Assembly (NCBI GenBank): GCA_934675045.1
Contig: CAKUPI010000063.1
Coordinates: forward strand, 1 to 8,903
DNA: 8,903 nucleotides
Origin: an uncultured Eubacteriales bacterium
GTDB taxonomy: Bacteria > Bacillota > Clostridia > Oscillospirales > Butyricicoccaceae
Reading direction: 5' to 3'
The notes below the pieces were generated by a model that worked only from the letters and a program-made list of their open reading frames with translations, ran no database searches and was not told where the DNA came from. Shown in pieces: positions 6,842 to 8,903 of this stretch (position 1 is its first letter; each line of letters starts with the position of its first letter). A program made the position numbers and the translations under genes.

Positions 6842-6870
6842 TTGTTTTCTGCCCCGCACTCTGCTATACT
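6842..6870 (+). promoter_or_regulatory. Promoter of the M42 peptidase gene
   Basis: TTGTTT (6842-6847) and TATACT (6865-6870) are separated by 17 bases. The -10 carries a TG extension (TGCTATACT, 6862-6870). The predicted leader, from about 6877 to 6956, is strongly GC-rich with possible base pairing (ACCGGC with GCCGGT), then a T-run at 6923-6928 and the ribosome binding site AAGGAGGAA. Confidence 0.65.
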
Positions 6871-6956
6871 GGTTTCGGTACCGGCCGCCGGCGCGGCCCG
6901 CTGCCGCCGGTGCGCGGTTTGCCTTTTTTGCAATCATTTTTAAGGAGGAATTGTTT

Positions 6957-7982
6957 GTGCAGCAGCTCAAGGATTACATGCTCACACAGCTCAAAAACAT
7001 CGTCTCCATCGACAGCCCTTCCGGTTACACCGAGCAGGTGCAGTCTTATCTGATGGATGAACTGACCGCCATGGGCTACCAGCCCAAGAAGCTCAACAAG
7101 GGCGGCGTCACGGTTCATCTGGGCGGCGAGGGCAACCCCATCATGCTCTTTTCGCACGTCGACACGCTGGGCGCCGTCGTCGGCTATATCAAGCAGGACG
7201 GCCGCCTTGCCATCAGCAACATCGACCTGAACCCCAACAACATCGAGACCGAAACGGTCAAGATCATCACCCGCTTCAACGGCGTGTACGACGGCACCAT
7301 TCAGATTCCCAACGCCTCCACCCACGTCAACCACCACGTCAACAACCCCCGCAACTTTGAGGACAACCTCGAGGTCGTCATTGACGAGGATGTGCACAGC
7401 GACGAGGACGTGCGCAAGCTGGGCATTATGCCGGGCGATGTGCTGGCCGTCTGCCCGCGCTTCATCGTCACCTCGTCGGGCTACATCAAAAGCCGTTATC
7501 TCGACGACAAGGCCTCGGCCGCCGTACTGCTGGGCTATGCCAAATACCTGAAGGACGCCGGCGTCACTCCCGGCCGCAGCGTTTACCTCAACTTCACCGT
7601 CTTTGAAGAGGTGGGCCACGGCGGCGCCTGCGGCATTCCCGACGACGTCGTCGAATGTCTGGCGGTCGACATGGGCTGCGTGGGCGAAAACGTCACCTGC
7701 ACCGAAAAGCAGGTGTCCATCTGCGCCAAGGACTCCTCCGGCATCTACAACCACGCCATCACCACCGCTTTGATCGAGACCGCCCGCGAAGCCGGCGTCG
7801 ATTACGCCGTCGACGTTTACAACCACTATGCCTCCGACGTCACCGTCGCGCTGCGCTCGGGGCACGATGTGCGCCACGGCCTGATCGGCCCCGGCGTCTA
7901 CGCCTCGCACGGCTACGAGCGCACGCACATCGAGGGCCTGTGGAACACCCTTGCCCTGCTGCGCGCCTATCTGGCCCGGTAA
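6957..7982 (+). CDS. M42 family metallo-aminopeptidase
   Basis: A 341-residue cytoplasmic aminopeptidase of the M42 (glutamyl aminopeptidase/FrvX/TET-like) family. Members use two divalent metal ions and typically assemble into large self-compartmentalised particles that degrade peptides. The expected metal and catalytic residues are present: H67 and D69 in SHVDTLG, D183-D184 in YLDDKASAA, E217-E218 in FEEVGHGG, D238 in AVDMG, and H324 in RTHIEG near the C-terminus. Length is normal. A TTG at 6951 opens the frame, but AGGAGG (6943-6948) would lie only 2 bases from it; the GTG at 6957 is 8 bases away and is the better start. Preference for acidic, basic or neutral N-terminal residues cannot be assigned. 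The gene has its own promoter and terminator. Confidence 0.94.
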   Translation: MQQLKDYMLTQLKNIVSIDSPSGYTEQVQSYLMDELTAMGYQPKKLNKGGVTVHLGGEGNPIMLFSHVDTLGAVVGYIKQDGRLAISNIDLNPNNIETETVKIITRFNGVYDGTIQIPNASTHVNHHVNNPRNFEDNLEVVIDEDVHSDEDVRKLGIMPGDVLAVCPRFIVTSSGYIKSRYLDDKASAAVLLGYAKYLKDAGVTPGRSVYLNFTVFEEVGHGGACGIPDDVVECLAVDMGCVGENVTCTEKQVSICAKDSSGIYNHAITTALIETAREAGVDYAVDVYNHYASDVTVALRSGHDVRHGLIGPGVYASHGYERTHIEGLWNTLALLRAYLAR

Positions 7983-8000
7983 CGTCTTTCCCGGCCCCGC

Positions 8001-8029
8001 CGCGCCCCCTTTTTTCCGGCCGGGGCGCG
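8001..8029. other. GC hairpin after the M42 gene
   Basis: CGCGCCCC (8001-8008) and GGGGCGCG (8022-8029) form a perfect 8-bp stem. The T-run lies in the loop (8010-8015) and none follows the stem. It is therefore not a standard terminator in either direction; it may pause polymerase or protect the 3' end. Confidence 0.45.
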
Positions 8030-8055
8030 CATTCGATTTCCATTTTCTGCTTTTC

Positions 8056-8094
8056 GCGCCGCTGTACGGCTTCGGCTGTACGGCGGCGCTTTTT
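8056..8094 (+). terminator. UUCG-capped terminator of the M42 gene
   Basis: A 15-bp stem (8056-8070 with 8075-8089, including two G-T wobbles) closes on TTCG flanked by C and G, the very stable cUUCGg tetraloop. Five T (8090-8094) follow. It ends about 110 bases after the M42 stop codon and insulates proB. Confidence 0.9.
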
Positions 8095-8097
8095 GCC

Positions 8098-8116
8098 GCC
8101 CGCGCCCTGCGCGGGC
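8098..8116. other. GC hairpin immediately after the terminator
   Basis: GCCCGCGC (8098-8105) and GCGCGGGC (8109-8116) make a perfect 8-bp stem with a CCT loop, starting 3 bases after the T tract of the preceding terminator. It has no T tract on either side. It lies upstream of the proB promoter and so outside the predicted proB transcript. Confidence 0.45.
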
Positions 8117-8171
8117 AGACTGGTCGTTCACATAACTTTTCGCCGCAGAATCCTGTCAAATCCTCTTGAAT

Positions 8172-8200
8172 TTGCCAAAATCAAAACTTTATGATATAGT
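8172..8200 (+). promoter_or_regulatory. Promoter of proB
   Basis: TTGCCA (8172-8177, 5 of 6 match to the sigma-A -35) and TATAGT (8195-8200) have a 17-base spacing, and the -10 has a TG extension (TGATATAGT). This is the best promoter match in the window. Transcription would start near 8207, giving a short leader of about 27 bases, too short for a riboswitch or attenuator. Confidence 0.8.
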
Positions 8201-8228
8201 ATTCCTCAGATTCTTCAAAGGGGACTTC

Positions 8229-8237
8229 ATGGCATGA
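8229..8237 (+). other. Minimal ATG-GCA-TGA frame overlapping the proB start
   Basis: An ATG at 8229 opens a two-codon frame whose TGA (8235-8237) overlaps the proB ATG (8234-8236). The ribosome binding site (8219-8224) is 4 bases from this ATG and 9 from the proB ATG, so proB is the better placed start. Whether the first ATG is used is unknown. Confidence 0.4.
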
Positions 8238-8903
8238 AAAGCTTTCAGGAAGCCCGGCGCATCGTCGTCAAGGTCGGCTCGTCGTCGCTGACCTACGAAA
8301 CCGGGCTTATCAACATCCGACAGGTCGAGCAGCTGTGCCGCGTGCTGGCCGACTGGAAAAACAGCGGCCGCGACGTCATTCTGGTCTCCTCCGGCTCCAT
8401 CGCCGTGGGAACCGCCAAGCTGGGCCTTGGCGGCCGGCCCCGGACCATTCCCGAAAAGCAGGCGGCGGCCGCCGTCGGCCAGTGCGAGCTGATGTACCTG
8501 TACGACAAGCATTTTATCGAATACCACCACAAAATTGCCCAGGTGCTTCTGACCCGCGACGTCGTCGAAAACCCGCAGCGCCTGTACAATGTGCGCAACA
8601 CCTTCGACGCCCTGCTGCGCATGGGCGCCATCCCCGTCGTCAACGAAAACGACACCGTCGCCACCGAGGAAATCGAGTTCGGCGACAACGACACCCTTTC
8701 GGCCATCGTCGCCTCGATAACGGGCGCCGACGGGCTGATCATCCTGAGCGACATCGACGGGCTGTATGCGCAAAACCCGGCGGACTGCCCCGGCGCCCCG
8801 CTCATCCGGCACGTTCCGGCCGTCACGCCGTACATCGAAAGCATCGCCGGCGGCGCCGGGTCCGACCGCGGGACCGGCGGTATGCAGACCAAAATCGCCG
8901 CCG
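8234..8903 (+). CDS. proB: Glutamate 5-kinase ProB (3' partial)
   Basis: ProB phosphorylates L-glutamate with ATP to glutamyl 5-phosphate, the first committed step of proline synthesis in the cytoplasm; it is usually feedback-inhibited by proline. The first 223 codons are present and the gene continues beyond the window. The amino acid kinase fold signatures are clear: VKVGSSSLT near the N-terminus, LVSSGSIAVG, EKQAAAAVGQCELMY, VVNENDTVA, EFGDNDTLSAIVA, ILSDIDGLY and GTGGMQTKIAA at the end of the window. The start is ATG 8234, with AGGGGA (8219-8224) 9 bases upstream. The upstream ATG at 8229 is in another frame and stops after two codons. Whether the protein ends after the kinase domain or carries a C-terminal PUA domain cannot be seen. 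proA commonly follows proB in related genomes, but that part lies outside the window. Confidence 0.97.
   Translation, partial: MKSFQEARRIVVKVGSSSLTYETGLINIRQVEQLCRVLADWKNSGRDVILVSSGSIAVGTAKLGLGGRPRTIPEKQAAAAVGQCELMYLYDKHFIEYHHKIAQVLLTRDVVENPQRLYNVRNTFDALLRMGAIPVVNENDTVATEEIEFGDNDTLSAIVASITGADGLIILSDIDGLYAQNPADCPGAPLIRHVPAVTPYIESIAGGAGSDRGTGGMQTKIAA

Noticed and set aside
6877..6956. Riboswitch or T-box in the M42 leader
   Set aside because: Too short and without any conserved aptamer or T-box motif I can recognise.
6864..8159. Long minus-strand open frame (431 codons) opposite the M42 peptidase
   Set aside because: Rich in V/D/G/A with no motif; it spans the promoter and terminators of the M42 gene, so it is a shadow.
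8189..8812. Minus-strand open frame opposite proB
   Set aside because: Shadow of proB; the plus strand encodes all glutamate 5-kinase motifs, although it runs off the window.
1..8903. Mobile element, CRISPR array, tRNA or rRNA gene, or defence system
   Set aside because: No transposase or integrase, no spaced direct repeats, no terminal inverted repeats with target duplication, no tRNA-like cloverleaf and no defence-type protein were seen. The genes are housekeeping in character with uniform base composition.

Overview
The window is an ordinary-looking stretch of bacterial chromosome, very GC-rich at third codon positions, with strong AGGAGG-type ribosome binding sites and short intergenic gaps holding hairpin-plus-T-tract terminators and sigma-A-like promoters. 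The protein types (RCK-type TrkA with TrkH, a clostridial polysaccharide deacetylase, a PRK06851-like P-loop protein, an M42 peptidase and ProB) suggest a GC-rich member of the class Clostridia, perhaps in the Oscillospiraceae/Ruminococcaceae range. That placement is inferred from protein style, not from a marker gene.

Layout. Positions 1-2505 (+) carry trkA (5' end outside the window) and trkH, three bases apart: a complete potassium uptake pair of regulatory and channel subunits. Positions 2506-2774 form a convergent intergenic region with one strong terminator per strand. Positions 2775-4112 (-) encode a membrane-anchored, NodB-type polysaccharide deacetylase. A 198-bp divergent promoter region follows. 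Positions 4311-5384 (+) encode a duplicated P-loop ATPase-like protein whose second nucleotide-binding loop is degenerate; its own terminator follows. Positions 5519-6727 (+) encode an HD-domain dGTPase-family phosphohydrolase with its own extended -10 promoter and terminator. Positions 6957-7982 (+) encode an M42 family metallo-aminopeptidase whose start is best placed at a GTG. After a gap with three hairpins and a near-consensus promoter, proB (glutamate 5-kinase, first step of proline synthesis) starts at 8234 and runs off the end.

Apart from trkA-trkH, each gene appears to be its own transcription unit, so the window is a series of independent housekeeping functions: potassium homeostasis, envelope glycan modification, nucleotide pool control, peptide turnover and proline synthesis. 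TrkAH and ProB can both contribute to osmotic adaptation, but nothing in the sequence links their regulation. I found no mobile element, CRISPR array, tRNA, rRNA or defence system, and no convincing undescribed multi-gene system. The items most worth a second look are the lost second P-loop in the ATPase-like protein, the interlocked convergent terminators at 2604-2697, and the minimal ATG-GCA-TGA reading frame overlapping the proB start.
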